Below, one piece after another: positions 17,405 to 26,388 of a DNA stretch of 64,000 bases (within the stretch, counting starts at the first letter, position 1; each line of letters begins with the position of its first letter). The notes below the pieces were generated by a model. That model saw only the letters and a list, made by a program, of their open reading frames with translations. It was not told the origin of the DNA and searched no databases. The stretch comes from Bradyrhizobium sp. WSM3983. Lineage in GTDB: Bacteria; Pseudomonadota; Alphaproteobacteria; Rhizobiales; Xanthobacteraceae. Both the position numbers and the translations under genes were made by a program. The stretch is taken from assembly GCF_000473045.1 (NCBI RefSeq), contig NZ_AXAY01000016.1:124180-188179 (forward strand), written 5' to 3'.

Positions 17405-17490
17405 GTTCGAATAGTACAAGACAATGGCGAAACCCTCCATCGGTCCGGACTGCGGAATCTGCAAGAAAGTGCCGACGGGAGGACAGAAAA

Positions 17491-18663
17491 ATGAAAGTTC
17501 AGGTCTGCATCATCGGCGGTGGGCCGTCCGGGCTGCTGCTGTCCCAACTCCTGCATTTGAAGGGCATCGACGCCATCGTGCTGGAGAAATACAGCCGCGA
17601 CCACGTCCTGGCACGCATCCGCGCCGGCGTGCTCGAGCACGGCTTTGCCCGGCTGATGCGCGAGGCGCAATGCGGCGAGCGGATGGACCGCGAAGGCGAG
17701 ATCCACAACGGCTTCGAGATCGCCCATGACGGCATGCTCTCCCATATCGATCTGCACAAGCATTCCGGCGGCAATTCGGTGCTGGTCTACGGCCAGACCG
17801 AATTGACGCGCGATCTCTATGAGGCACGCGATCGTCTCGGCGGCAAGGTCGTGCACAACGCCGAGGACGTGACGCCGCACGATCTGACCTCGGATCGGCC
17901 CTTTGTGACGTATCGATCGAACGGCGAGACTGTCCGCGTCGATTGCGACTATATCGTCGGCGCCGACGGCTTTCACGGCGTCAGCCGCAAATCGATCCCG
18001 AAAGACGTGTTGCGCGAATATGAAAAGGTCTATCCGTTCGGCTGGCTCGGCGTGTTGTCGCGCACCAAGCCGGTGTCGCAGGAGCTCATCTACGTGAAGC
18101 ATGCGCGCGGTTTTGCGCTCTGCTCGCTGCGCTCACAGGTGCTCAGCCGCTATTACGTCCAGGTGCCGCTGACTGACAAGGTCGAGGACTGGCCGGACGA
18201 TGCGTTCTGGGCGGAGCTGAAGCGTCGCCTGCCCGATGAGGTCGCCGGCCGTTTGATCACCGGCCCCTCGATCGAGAAGAGCATCGCGCCCTTGCGAAGT
18301 TTCGTCACCGAACCGATGAGCTATGGCCGCCTGTTCCTCGCCGGCGATGCCGCCCACATCGTGCCGCCGACCGGCGCGCGCGGGCTGAACAGCGCGGCTT
18401 CCGACATCTACTATCTCTACCACGCCATGCTCGCGCATTATCAAGATGGCGACGATTCCGGGCTGAAGGGCTATTCTGCCAAGGCATTGGCGCGGATCTG
18501 GAAGGCGCAACGCTTCTCGTGGTGGATGACGATGATGCTGCACCGTTTCCCCGATCGTTCCGGGTATGAAGACCGGCTTCAGCAGACGGAGCTGGAGTAT
18601 CTGCTGTCGTCCGAGACGGCGCAGCGATTGCTCGCGGAGAATTATGTGGGGCTGCCGTTCTAG
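17491..18663 (+). CDS. pobA: 4-hydroxybenzoate 3-monooxygenase
   Basis: A 390-residue FAD enzyme that uses NADPH and oxygen to turn 4-hydroxybenzoate into protocatechuate, the substrate of the nearby PcaHG. Motifs are VCIIGGGPSGLLLSQLL at the N-terminus for FAD, a central DYIVGADGFHGVSR (the DG motif), and GDAAHIVPPTGARGLNSA near residues 285-305 that closes the flavin site. Length equals the Pseudomonas enzyme (about 394). It is probably controlled by the divergent AraC gene. It ends 6 bases before the convergent cyclase gene. Confidence 0.96.
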   Translation: MKVQVCIIGGGPSGLLLSQLLHLKGIDAIVLEKYSRDHVLARIRAGVLEHGFARLMREAQCGERMDREGEIHNGFEIAHDGMLSHIDLHKHSGGNSVLVYGQTELTRDLYEARDRLGGKVVHNAEDVTPHDLTSDRPFVTYRSNGETVRVDCDYIVGADGFHGVSRKSIPKDVLREYEKVYPFGWLGVLSRTKPVSQELIYVKHARGFALCSLRSQVLSRYYVQVPLTDKVEDWPDDAFWAELKRRLPDEVAGRLITGPSIEKSIAPLRSFVTEPMSYGRLFLAGDAAHIVPPTGARGLNSAASDIYYLYHAMLAHYQDGDDSGLKGYSAKALARIWKAQRFSWWMTMMLHRFPDRSGYEDRLQQTELEYLLSSETAQRLLAENYVGLPF

Positions 18664-18669
18664 GAGCCG

Positions 18670-20820
18670 CTACTTCCCTTCCAGCGTATTCACCGGTGTC
18701 CAGTCCGCCGGCGGTGGATTCGCCGCCAGTATCCGTGCACGCTTGGCAAAATATCGGGACGGCGGATCGTCGCTGGCGGCGCTTTCGAACAGCTCGGCCG
18801 CCTTGGCGAAGTCGCGCGCGCGCCAGCACGCAAGTCCCTTGGCGTAGGCCGCCGCGCGGATGCCTTTCTCCCGCGTTTCCTTGTTCATGTCGGCGAGCGG
18901 TTCGTACACTCTGATCGGCTTGTCGCGTCCCTGCACCCTGACCATGTCGAGCTCGCGCCAGGTATAGGCGCTGCGGCTCTGGTTCACGGTCATCTCGGAC
19001 GCCATGATCACGGTGCCAAAATATTTGTTGGCCCCTTCGAGCCGCGAGGCGAGGTTCACGGTATCGCTCATGACGGTGTAGTTGAAGCGCCGGCGCGAGC
19101 CGATATTGCCGACCACGGCTTCGCCGCTGTTCAGCCCGATGCGGTGGGCGAGGCCGCGGCCCCGGAACGCGGGATGGCTTTCGTTGAGCTCCTCGAGCCG
19201 GTCGCGGCATTGCAGCGCGGCGGCGACCGCGTTGCGCGCATGATCGGGATCGTCGGCCGGGGCGCCGAACATCGCGACGATGGAATCGCCGATATATTTG
19301 TCGACATAGCCGCCGTGGCTTTCGATGATGTCGGTCATGGCGGAGAGGTAGTCGTTCATCAACGCGACCAGATCGCCTGGCGTCATCTTCTCGGCGATCG
19401 AGGAGAAGCCGCTGAGGTCCGAAAAGAACATGGTGATGTCACGCATCTCGCCGCCGAGCACCGGCATTTTGCCGGAGGCGACCATGCCGTCGATCACGTC
19501 GGGCGCGAGATAGAACGCAAAGCTCTTGCGCAGGAAGCGCTCCTCACGGTCGGCGATCACGAAGCGGTAGCCGATCATCAGCGCGAGCGCCGTGAGACCG
19601 GCGAGCACGGGCTCGGTCAGGGGCAGCGCGATGGCATGCGCGAATGTACTGATGGCGACAACAGCGTAGGCGACGGTGAGCCCAAGCCAGGTGATCGCCG
19701 CGCCGGTCGGAGCGAGCAGGCAGGCGGCAGCGGCAATGATCGCCGCGAACACAATTGTCAGGATCGCCCGCAGCGGGAAGCCGACCTCGGTGATGGCATC
19801 ATGCTCGAGCAGATTTCGCACGGCCGTGGCGTGGACGAACACGCCGGCGACCGCGCTGCGGGCTTGTTGCGCGGTGCTCGCAGGCGCGGGCGGGAGGCAT
19901 CGCGGCGCCGGTGTGCCGTCATATCCGCGGCCCAGATGCATTGAGGTGAGCTTGCGGTCATCGGAGGTCAGGATGCTGCCGAGGAGCACGATCTTGCCGT
20001 CGAAGGCGCGGCGGAAGAACTCGGTGTCTCCTTTTTCGACGCAGGCGCGCAAATCGGCGAAGGAATAGGCGGGGATGTCGCGGCCCATGCCGCGGAAATT
20101 GAGCGTGAGCGTGTTGGGCACCGTGCTCGGGATCGCGTAGCCGGACAAATTCGTCACGCCGGTCGGCCCGGTCTCGGGCCTTGCGCCAAGCGCGCGCGCG
20201 GCGAGTTCGACGGCCATTGTGGGCACCGGCTGACCCGCGATGGAAAAGCTCAGCGGCATTCGCCGGATGACGTCGTCGGCGTCGGTATGGACGTTGAGGG
20301 CGCGGATGTTGTTTTTCACGGCTAGTTGCTGCGCGCGATCCGGCCTGTCCGGATGGTCGTTGCTGAGAATTTCGCCGAGCACGAGCTTGCCGCTGTCGGA
20401 GAGCTTCCGCAGGGCGATGAGATAGTCCCGATCAAATCCCCTCACACGGCTGCCGAACGACGCGTCGCCAAAGGGAATTTCCGACTGCTCGATCGAGCTC
20501 GGGAAGATGACGTCGAATCCAATGACCTTGGCGCCGCTCTCAGTGATGCTGCCGAGCACCCGGCCGATCTCGCGCGTCCAGGTCTGCGTCGGCGATCCCT
20601 TGAACGGTGGCGTGTCGTAGGTCTCGCCGTCAATCGCCACGACGGCGACCGGCGATGTCGCGGGATCGCGGCGGTCGCCGATCAGCTTCCAGCGCAAGGC
20701 CGTGAGGATGTCGAGCGAGAGACCTTGCAGGTTCTGCAACGGCGGAGACGTGAAAGCCGCGCCCGTAACGAGCGCAATCAGGATCGCCGCAACGATGTCC
20801 CGCCTGCCGATCCGCCGCAT
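18670..20820 (-). CDS. CHASE2-domain class III adenylate/guanylate cyclase
   Basis: A 716-residue membrane cyclase. A signal-anchor helix (about residues 8-28) leads into an extracytoplasmic CHASE2 sensor (about 35-330) that ends in the family's GVFVHATAVRNLL motif. Three membrane helices follow (about 345-420). The cyclase domain (about 465-640) has both metal-binding Asp regions, MFFSDLSGFSS and KYIGDSIVAMFGAP. The tail (about 650-716) looks like a short TPR-like helical stretch. It follows the FecR-like gene by 19 bases on the same strand. The start at 20820 avoids overlap. The signal sensed is unknown. Confidence 0.9.
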   Translation of the reverse strand: MRRIGRRDIVAAILIALVTGAAFTSPPLQNLQGLSLDILTALRWKLIGDRRDPATSPVAVVAIDGETYDTPPFKGSPTQTWTREIGRVLGSITESGAKVIGFDVIFPSSIEQSEIPFGDASFGSRVRGFDRDYLIALRKLSDSGKLVLGEILSNDHPDRPDRAQQLAVKNNIRALNVHTDADDVIRRMPLSFSIAGQPVPTMAVELAARALGARPETGPTGVTNLSGYAIPSTVPNTLTLNFRGMGRDIPAYSFADLRACVEKGDTEFFRRAFDGKIVLLGSILTSDDRKLTSMHLGRGYDGTPAPRCLPPAPASTAQQARSAVAGVFVHATAVRNLLEHDAITEVGFPLRAILTIVFAAIIAAAACLLAPTGAAITWLGLTVAYAVVAISTFAHAIALPLTEPVLAGLTALALMIGYRFVIADREERFLRKSFAFYLAPDVIDGMVASGKMPVLGGEMRDITMFFSDLSGFSSIAEKMTPGDLVALMNDYLSAMTDIIESHGGYVDKYIGDSIVAMFGAPADDPDHARNAVAAALQCRDRLEELNESHPAFRGRGLAHRIGLNSGEAVVGNIGSRRRFNYTVMSDTVNLASRLEGANKYFGTVIMASEMTVNQSRSAYTWRELDMVRVQGRDKPIRVYEPLADMNKETREKGIRAAAYAKGLACWRARDFAKAAELFESAASDDPPSRYFAKRARILAANPPPADWTPVNTLEGK

Positions 20821-20839
20821 CGTTGCTGTCGCGGGCCGT

Positions 20840-21508
20840 CTATTCGAGCCGCAGCAGACGGCCGACGATCGGCATCGGCGACGAGGTCGCGCTGGCGTCG
20901 ACCAGGAAGGTGTAACGCTTGGTGCCAAGCTTCGCGAGATAGCTGCCGCCTGGCGTCAGCGACTTCCCGGCTTTCGAGAGGTCATAGAATTTCCCGGCGA
21001 CCTGGATGTCGCTCTTGAGTGGCAGGCTGATCATGGGCTCCTTGCCGTCGGTGCGTTCGATCACCAGCGTGCTACCGCTCTTGGCCTGAATCAGCGGCGC
21101 GGTACCGTAGATCGTCGGCAGCTTGGCCGGCGCGCTGTTGGTATCGGATCGCATGGTGCGGAAGGTCGTCGCCGCACTCTGGTTCGCCTCGCGCTCGGAG
21201 AGCTGCGCGGCGTTGGCGTCGCAAGGCACCTTGACGCGCTGGACGTTGCCGAGCTGCACGGTGCTTTGTTCTGCACCGACCAGCACGACGCCTTCGGTGA
21301 TGGTCTCGCGCAGGCAGGATTTCAGATAGCTGAGCGTGATGCCGGCCTTGGGGCCGAGCTTGATGATCTTGCCGGGCGCCACATAATCCATGAACTCGAT
21401 GCCGTCGACCTTGCCCTGCACGTCCTCGACGATGGCGGCGGGCGTCTCAGCAATGGCGGGAGCCGCGAGGCAAAACACGCCGGCGATGGCGCCGATCAGG
21501 CTTCTCAT
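20840..21508 (-). CDS. Secreted FecR-like protein paired with the CHASE2 cyclase
   Basis: A 222-residue exported protein. Residues 1-20 form a signal peptide (MRSLIGAIAGVFCLAAPAIA) with cleavage after AIA. The mature part begins with an AIVEDVQGKV-xx-APGKIIKLGPKAGITLSYL pattern resembling the FecR beta-repeat. The rest is not recognisable. It is the first gene of a two-gene unit with the CHASE2 cyclase. FecR-domain proteins are often found next to CHASE2 cyclases, so it probably works as the periplasmic partner or ligand of the sensor. That pairing is known context; the function is an inference. Confidence 0.72.
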   Translation of the reverse strand: MRSLIGAIAGVFCLAAPAIAETPAAIVEDVQGKVDGIEFMDYVAPGKIIKLGPKAGITLSYLKSCLRETITEGVVLVGAEQSTVQLGNVQRVKVPCDANAAQLSEREANQSAATTFRTMRSDTNSAPAKLPTIYGTAPLIQAKSGSTLVIERTDGKEPMISLPLKSDIQVAGKFYDLSKAGKSLTPGGSYLAKLGTKRYTFLVDASATSSPMPIVGRLLRLE

Positions 21509-21691
21509 GACTTTTTCATCCAGTTCGAACGATACCCGACTGATGCACGTGCCGGCGCGAGCCTAGCAGGGGACGGCCCGGGCAAGTGTGATCAGAATCA
21601 CTCTTGGTATTGGTGCGCCCTAGCAGGACCAGGTTCAAACCGGTGATGGCAGAAAATGGCGGCGCGGCAAACCATTACGTTAGACGCAATG

Positions 21692-22831
21692 TCAGACCGC
21701 CGTTGCGGATTCGCCGCCGCGATCCTGGTCCGGACGGCTTCCGGTCGCTCCCAATGTAAAGGGTGCGAGGGCAGCCTCGGATTTCGGCAACTGCGTCGCA
21801 GTCTGCCCGGGGGCGATCGCCACGACCTCATCCCAGCGCGAGAGAAAGGCCTCGACGCAGGCCGGGTCAAACTGCCGTCCCTGGTTCTCGACCAGGTAGT
21901 CACGAGCCAATTCCAGCGGCATCGGCTCTTTATATGGGCGCCGCGTCGTCAGGGCGTCGAAGACGTCGGCGACTGCGACCACCCGCGCGGCGACCGGGAT
22001 CTCGTCTGCCTTCAGGCCGTTCGGATAGCCGGCGCCATCCCAGCGCTCGTGATGGCCTGCGGCAATTTGCGCACCGAGCTGGATCAGCTCGCAACTGGAA
22101 TCCGCCAAAATCTTCTCGCCGATCGTCGCATGAGTACGGATCACCGCCATCTCGTCGTCGGTCAGCTTGCTCGGCTTGAGCAGGATGTTGTCGGGAATGG
22201 CGACCTTGCCGACGTCGTGCAGGGGCGCGGCGAGATAGATGTCGCGGCAGAGCCGGGCGGGGAGGCCGAGTTGCTCGGCGATGATCCGGCTGTAGCGGGC
22301 GACCCGCAACGTGTGCTCGCCGGTATCGTTATCGCGGTATTCGACCGCGAGCGCGAGCCGCAGGATGATCTCCTCCTCGCGCTCGCCCAGCTTGTGCGTC
22401 GCGGCAGCGACTTCGCTCGCCAAATGTGCGGCGCGATCGTTGAGCTTGCGTACGGCTGCACCAAGCTGAATTAAATTCCGAAGCCGCACCGTCATCTCGA
22501 CGCTCTGCGGTGCCTTCGGCAGGAAATCGGTTGCACCTGCCTGCAGCGCTTCCATTTTGATGTCGTCAGTCTGCCGCGACGTGATCATCGCGATCGGAAT
22601 GTCGGCGCATCCCGGCATCGTACGAAGCGCGCGGATGAAGCTGATGCCGTCCATGTGCGGCATTTCATAGTCGACCAGCACGAGATCGAACACGCGCTCG
22701 CGCGCACAGGCCAGCGCCTCGACGGGATCGAGGAAGGTGGTGGCCTCGACAAGGCCTTCCGCTTCGATATGACGTTTCAGGAAATTGAGGACAGAGCGGC
22801 TGTCATCAACCAGAAGCGCTTGGGTCAGCAT
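21692..22831 (-). CDS. Response regulator with HD-GYP phosphodiesterase domain
   Basis: A 379-residue two-domain protein predicted to degrade cyclic di-GMP. The receiver domain (about residues 1-125) has the phospho-accepting Asp in LVLVDYEMPHMDG. The HD-GYP domain (about 165-350) has HDVGKVAIPDNIL, RTHATIGEKIL, HHERWDGAGYPNGL and VADVFDALTTRRPY, so the metal ligands and the GYP motif are intact. It is divergent from the chemotaxis operon across 286 bases, which suggests that CheA or another local kinase could phosphorylate it. The partner kinase is not proven. Confidence 0.9.
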   Translation of the reverse strand: MLTQALLVDDSRSVLNFLKRHIEAEGLVEATTFLDPVEALACARERVFDLVLVDYEMPHMDGISFIRALRTMPGCADIPIAMITSRQTDDIKMEALQAGATDFLPKAPQSVEMTVRLRNLIQLGAAVRKLNDRAAHLASEVAAATHKLGEREEEIILRLALAVEYRDNDTGEHTLRVARYSRIIAEQLGLPARLCRDIYLAAPLHDVGKVAIPDNILLKPSKLTDDEMAVIRTHATIGEKILADSSCELIQLGAQIAAGHHERWDGAGYPNGLKADEIPVAARVVAVADVFDALTTRRPYKEPMPLELARDYLVENQGRQFDPACVEAFLSRWDEVVAIAPGQTATQLPKSEAALAPFTLGATGSRPDQDRGGESATAV

Positions 22832-23117
22832 CGGCGGCCGGACTCGTTCGGATGGCGAGGCGTGACCTCAACGAATAGCCCGCGCGATTTAACGCGAAGC
22901 AAATATATGTGCCGCGTCAGACTGCCTCAACGTTGCGCGTAGCGCATGAGATTTGAGCGGGCCATGCACGCCTGCATGCATACGCGAAGTTCCAGGGGTT
23001 GTGACCAGTAGTTGTACGGGGGACTCCGTTAGGGGTTTGCTCACTCTCCTAAGCGAATAGTTGTCGTGCGGGATTCGCGTGATGCGTGCAGTGAATCCCA
23101 GGAAATTTGGGGGACGA

Positions 23118-23441
23118 ATGTCGTCTGATGTCACTGAGCCGAAGTGGTCCCTACGGCTGCCTGCAGATTGCAGCATCGCTGCGATCCGCAGTGTCTACGA
23201 CCTTATCCGCGAAGCGTTCGGCCGGCAGGACCGGCTCGAGATCGATTGCTCCAGCGTCGACAAGGCCGACGTGACCTCGATCCAGCTTCTGCTGTCAGCC
23301 GCCAAGACCGGCGATGCCCAAGGCCGTCCGGTGGTCCTGACTTCCTTCTCCCAGTCTCTGCGCAACACCCTTCGCCGCGCCGGTTTCGCCAGCGAGGCGA
23401 TGATCGATCAGCACTTCCCGCAAAAGAAAGATGGCGTCTAA
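23118..23441 (+). CDS. STAS-domain protein, first gene of the chemotaxis operon
   Basis: A 107-residue single STAS domain (anti-anti-sigma factor fold). The core SLRLPADCSIAAIRSVYDLI ... LEIDCSSVDKADVTSIQLLLSA is typical, and the Ser in the VDKADVTSIQ loop sits where SpoIIAA-like proteins are phosphorylated. STAS genes open chemotaxis operons in several rhizobia (the orf2 position next to cheY). The ATG at 23118 follows a GGGGGA ribosome site. Its stop overlaps the cheY start by one base. Its task in chemotaxis is not established. Confidence 0.82.
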   Translation: MSSDVTEPKWSLRLPADCSIAAIRSVYDLIREAFGRQDRLEIDCSSVDKADVTSIQLLLSAAKTGDAQGRPVVLTSFSQSLRNTLRRAGFASEAMIDQHFPQKKDGV

Positions 23442-23806
23442 TGGCCACGATTCTCACGGTCGATGATTCCCCCAGCATCCGGCAGATGATCAAGGTCGTG
23501 CTCGAGCCAGCCGGTCACAGCGTGATCGAGGCCGGTGACGGCGCGCAAGGCCTCGCCAAGGCGCAAGCCGGCAAGCTCGACCTCGTCATCACCGACCTTA
23601 ACATGCCTGTCATGAACGGGCTGGAGCTGATCAGGGCGCTGCGCAAGCTGCCGACCGCGGTCGGCATGCCCATCGTGTTCCTGACCACCGAATCCAATGA
23701 CGCGGTGAAACAGGAAGCCAAGAGCGCCGGCGCGACCGGCTGGATCACAAAACCGTTCAAGCCCGAGCAACTGCTCGCCGTGGTCGCAAAACTGGTGCGC
23801 GCATGA
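23441..23806 (+). CDS. cheY: Chemotaxis response regulator CheY
   Basis: A 121-residue single receiver domain. Acidic pocket residues are in TVDDSPS, the phospho-Asp is in LVITDLNMPVMNG (about residue 51), the Thr switch is in VFLTTES and the conserved Lys is in TKPFKPEQLL. It is phosphorylated by CheA and acts on the flagellar motor or serves as a phosphate sink. The start at 23441 is coupled to the STAS stop (TAATG). Its end overlaps cheA by ATGA. A longer frame from 23144 is out of phase with the STAS gene and was rejected. Confidence 0.93.
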   Translation: MATILTVDDSPSIRQMIKVVLEPAGHSVIEAGDGAQGLAKAQAGKLDLVITDLNMPVMNGLELIRALRKLPTAVGMPIVFLTTESNDAVKQEAKSAGATGWITKPFKPEQLLAVVAKLVRA

Positions 23807-25890
23807 GCGCGATGGACCCGACCGAGGTCTTTCGTCAGGAAGCCAGCGAGCTGTTCGAGGTCCTGGAAGGGGCCCTGCTCGACCTCGGCCAGCGTCCCGA
23901 CGACCGCGAGCTGGTCGATTCCGCCTTCCGCGCGCTGCATACGATCAAGGGCTCAGGCGCGATGTTCGGCTTCGACAAGGTCGCCTCCTTCACCCACGAA
24001 TTCGAGACTGCGTTCGACCGCGTCCGCAAGGGCGAGATCAAGCCGACCCAGGAGCTGATCTCGGTCGCGCTCGCCGCCAAAGACTATATCCGGACGCTGA
24101 TCGAGGATCCGCAGTCGACCGACGACATCATCGGTGAAGCCATCCTCGACGACCTCAAGCGCTTCGTGTCGTCGGACCAGCCTGCCGCGCCGGTCGTCGA
24201 GATCGCCGAAGCGCCGCCGCTGGCCCCCGTCGAGAGCAAGCAGGCCGGCTGGCACCTTTACCTGGAATTCGAATCCCACATTCTTCGCAACGGCTCGAAC
24301 CCGCTCGATCTCTTGGAAGATCTCTGCAAGCTCGGTCCCTGCTTCGTCGTGCCTGTCACCGACGGCATCCCGTTCCTCGACGAGATGGAGCCGGAAGACT
24401 GCTATCTGAAGTGGGACGTCAAGCTGCACGCGGCCTGCGACAAGGACGCGATCGACGATGTCTTCATGTTCGTCTCGGACGAGATGAAGTTGACGCTCTC
24501 GCCGCTGGAGCAAGTCGAAGCGCCCGCACCAATGCCGCTGTTCCAGCTCCTCGACGAGGAGCCGGCTCCGGTGGTCGAGATGTCTGCACCGGTCGTTGAG
24601 GCTGTTGCCGCGCCGGTCGCCGCGCAGCCCGTCGCAAGGGCGGAGCCCAAGTTGGAAGCCAAGCCGGAAGCCAAGCCGGAACCGAAGGCCGAAGCCAAGC
24701 GCGATGATCGCGGCATCGCAACGGTTCGCGTTCAGGCCGAGCGCCTCGACGAGCTGATGGACCGCGTCGGTGAGCTCGTCATCGCCCAGGCGCGGCTGAC
24801 CCAGCTCGCCGCCTCCGGTTCCGATCTCTCGATCAAGATGATCGCCGAGGAGATCGAGCGTCTCGCTTCCTCCTTGCGCGATACCACGATGGGCGCGCGC
24901 ATGGTGCCGATCGGCTCGCTGTTCGGACGCTTCCGCCGGCTGATCCACGACCTGTCGCGCGACCTGTCGAAGCCTGTCGAGTTCGTCACCACGGGCGAGG
25001 ATACCGAGCTCGACAAGACCATGATCGAGTGCCTGGCCGATCCGCTGGTGCATCTGATCCGCAACGCCATCGACCACGGCATCGAGGACACCGCGACCCG
25101 CTCCGCCAGCGGCAAGACCGAGCAGGGCCGCATCGAGCTCGCCGCAGTTCATTCCGGCGCGCAAGTGCTTGTCACCGTGAAGGACAATGGCGGCGGCCTC
25201 AACACTGCGCGTATCCGTGCCAAGGCCGAGGAGCAGGGCCTGATCGCGGCCGGTGCCGTGCTCTCCGATCACGAGATCCATCAGTTCCTGTTCCACCCGG
25301 GCTTCTCGACCGCGCAGACCATTTCTGCGCTGTCCGGCCGCGGTGTTGGCATGGACGTGGTCAAGCGCACCATCGAGAATATGCGCGGGTCAATCGACCT
25401 GTCGACCAGGCCGGGCCAGGGCACCACGGTGACGCTGCGTCTGCCGCTGACGCTCGCGATCATTGAAGGCCTTCTGATCCGCGTCGGCGAAGGCCGCTAC
25501 ATCATCCCGCTGTCGGCGGTGGAGGAATGCATCGAGCTGACCGCCGAGGACGAACGCTCCCGCGGCCGCAACTTCCTCAACGTGCGCGGCAACCTCGTGC
25601 CCTTCCTCCGGCTGCGCGAGATCATGTCGTCGTCGGGGACGCCCGATCGGCACCAGAAGACGATCATCATTTCGACCGGCGAGACTCACGTCGGCCTCGT
25701 CGCCGACCAGATCATCGGAAACCACCAGACCGTGATCAAGTCGCTCTCCAAGCTGCATTCGGACGTCACGATCTTCTCCGGCGCGACCATCCTGGGTGAC
25801 GGCACGGCGGCGCTGATCCTCGACGTCGCCCAGCTCGTCACGATGGCGCAGTCGAAAATCGAGAAACAGCATATCAGCGAGGCGGCGTGA
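23803..25890 (+). CDS. cheA: Chemotaxis histidine kinase CheA
   Basis: A 695-residue kinase with the P1-P5 layout. P1 (about residues 1-115) has the phosphorylated His46 in ALHTIKGSG. A P2-like part lies at about 150-235. It is followed by a Pro/Ala/Glu-rich linker with lysine repeats (about 245-310). P3, P4 and P5 run from about 315. P4 shows HLIRNAIDHGIE (N box), DNGGGL and GRGVGMDVVK. P5 (about 560-690) is the CheW-like end. The gene overlaps cheY by 4 bases and the cheW start at TGATG. Its signals come from the two receptors encoded downstream. Confidence 0.95.
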   Translation: MSAMDPTEVFRQEASELFEVLEGALLDLGQRPDDRELVDSAFRALHTIKGSGAMFGFDKVASFTHEFETAFDRVRKGEIKPTQELISVALAAKDYIRTLIEDPQSTDDIIGEAILDDLKRFVSSDQPAAPVVEIAEAPPLAPVESKQAGWHLYLEFESHILRNGSNPLDLLEDLCKLGPCFVVPVTDGIPFLDEMEPEDCYLKWDVKLHAACDKDAIDDVFMFVSDEMKLTLSPLEQVEAPAPMPLFQLLDEEPAPVVEMSAPVVEAVAAPVAAQPVARAEPKLEAKPEAKPEPKAEAKRDDRGIATVRVQAERLDELMDRVGELVIAQARLTQLAASGSDLSIKMIAEEIERLASSLRDTTMGARMVPIGSLFGRFRRLIHDLSRDLSKPVEFVTTGEDTELDKTMIECLADPLVHLIRNAIDHGIEDTATRSASGKTEQGRIELAAVHSGAQVLVTVKDNGGGLNTARIRAKAEEQGLIAAGAVLSDHEIHQFLFHPGFSTAQTISALSGRGVGMDVVKRTIENMRGSIDLSTRPGQGTTVTLRLPLTLAIIEGLLIRVGEGRYIIPLSAVEECIELTAEDERSRGRNFLNVRGNLVPFLRLREIMSSSGTPDRHQKTIIISTGETHVGLVADQIIGNHQTVIKSLSKLHSDVTIFSGATILGDGTAALILDVAQLVTMAQSKIEKQHISEAA

Positions 25891-26351
25891 TGACCGACGG
25901 TTTGGCAGCCGAACACCAGGCCGACGCGATGCAGGTCGTCATGATCGGTCTCGGCGAGGAGAAATTCGCGCTCGATGCCGGCCTCGTGCGCGAGATCATC
26001 GATCCCGTACCCGTGACCAAGGTGGCCGGCGCGCGAGCTTTTGTTCCGAGCGTGATCAACGTGCGCGGCAATGTCATTCCGCTCGCGGATCTGCGCATTC
26101 GTTTCGGTATGCCGCAGCCCGAAGATTCAGCCGACACGCGCATCGTCGTCATCGAGATCGAGCTCGACAACGAGCCTGTGCTGGTCGGGGTTACCGCCGA
26201 CAAGGTCTACGAGGTCACGGAAATCTCGCAAACCGACGTGCAGCAGACGCCGCGCGTCGGCATGCACTGGAAGCCGGAGTTCATTCGCTTCATCGCGAAA
26301 TGGCGTGAAGAGTTCGTCATCGTTCCTAACATGGAACGCATTCTGAATTGA
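25890..26351 (+). CDS. cheW: CheW adaptor, copy 1
   Basis: A 153-residue CheW-domain scaffold that links receptors to CheA. Typical stretches are VVMIGLGEEKFALDAGLVREII, PSVINVRGNVIPLADLRIRFG and the late VTEISQTDVQQTP. The ATG at 25890 overlaps the cheA stop (TGATG); the GTG at 25887 is an alternative. It is clearly different from copy 2 at 28118, so the two may serve different receptors. It ends 37 bases before the first receptor gene. Confidence 0.92.
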   Translation: MTDGLAAEHQADAMQVVMIGLGEEKFALDAGLVREIIDPVPVTKVAGARAFVPSVINVRGNVIPLADLRIRFGMPQPEDSADTRIVVIEIELDNEPVLVGVTADKVYEVTEISQTDVQQTPRVGMHWKPEFIRFIAKWREEFVIVPNMERILN

Positions 26352-26388
26352 AACGAGGTCTCGGGGCGAGATCGGGTAGGGGCTTAAG

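Noticed and set aside
21580..21680. A GGTTCAAACC stretch resembling a tRNA T-arm
   Set aside because: No acceptor stem, D-arm or anticodon arm can be drawn around it, and no CCA-like 3' end follows at the right distance.
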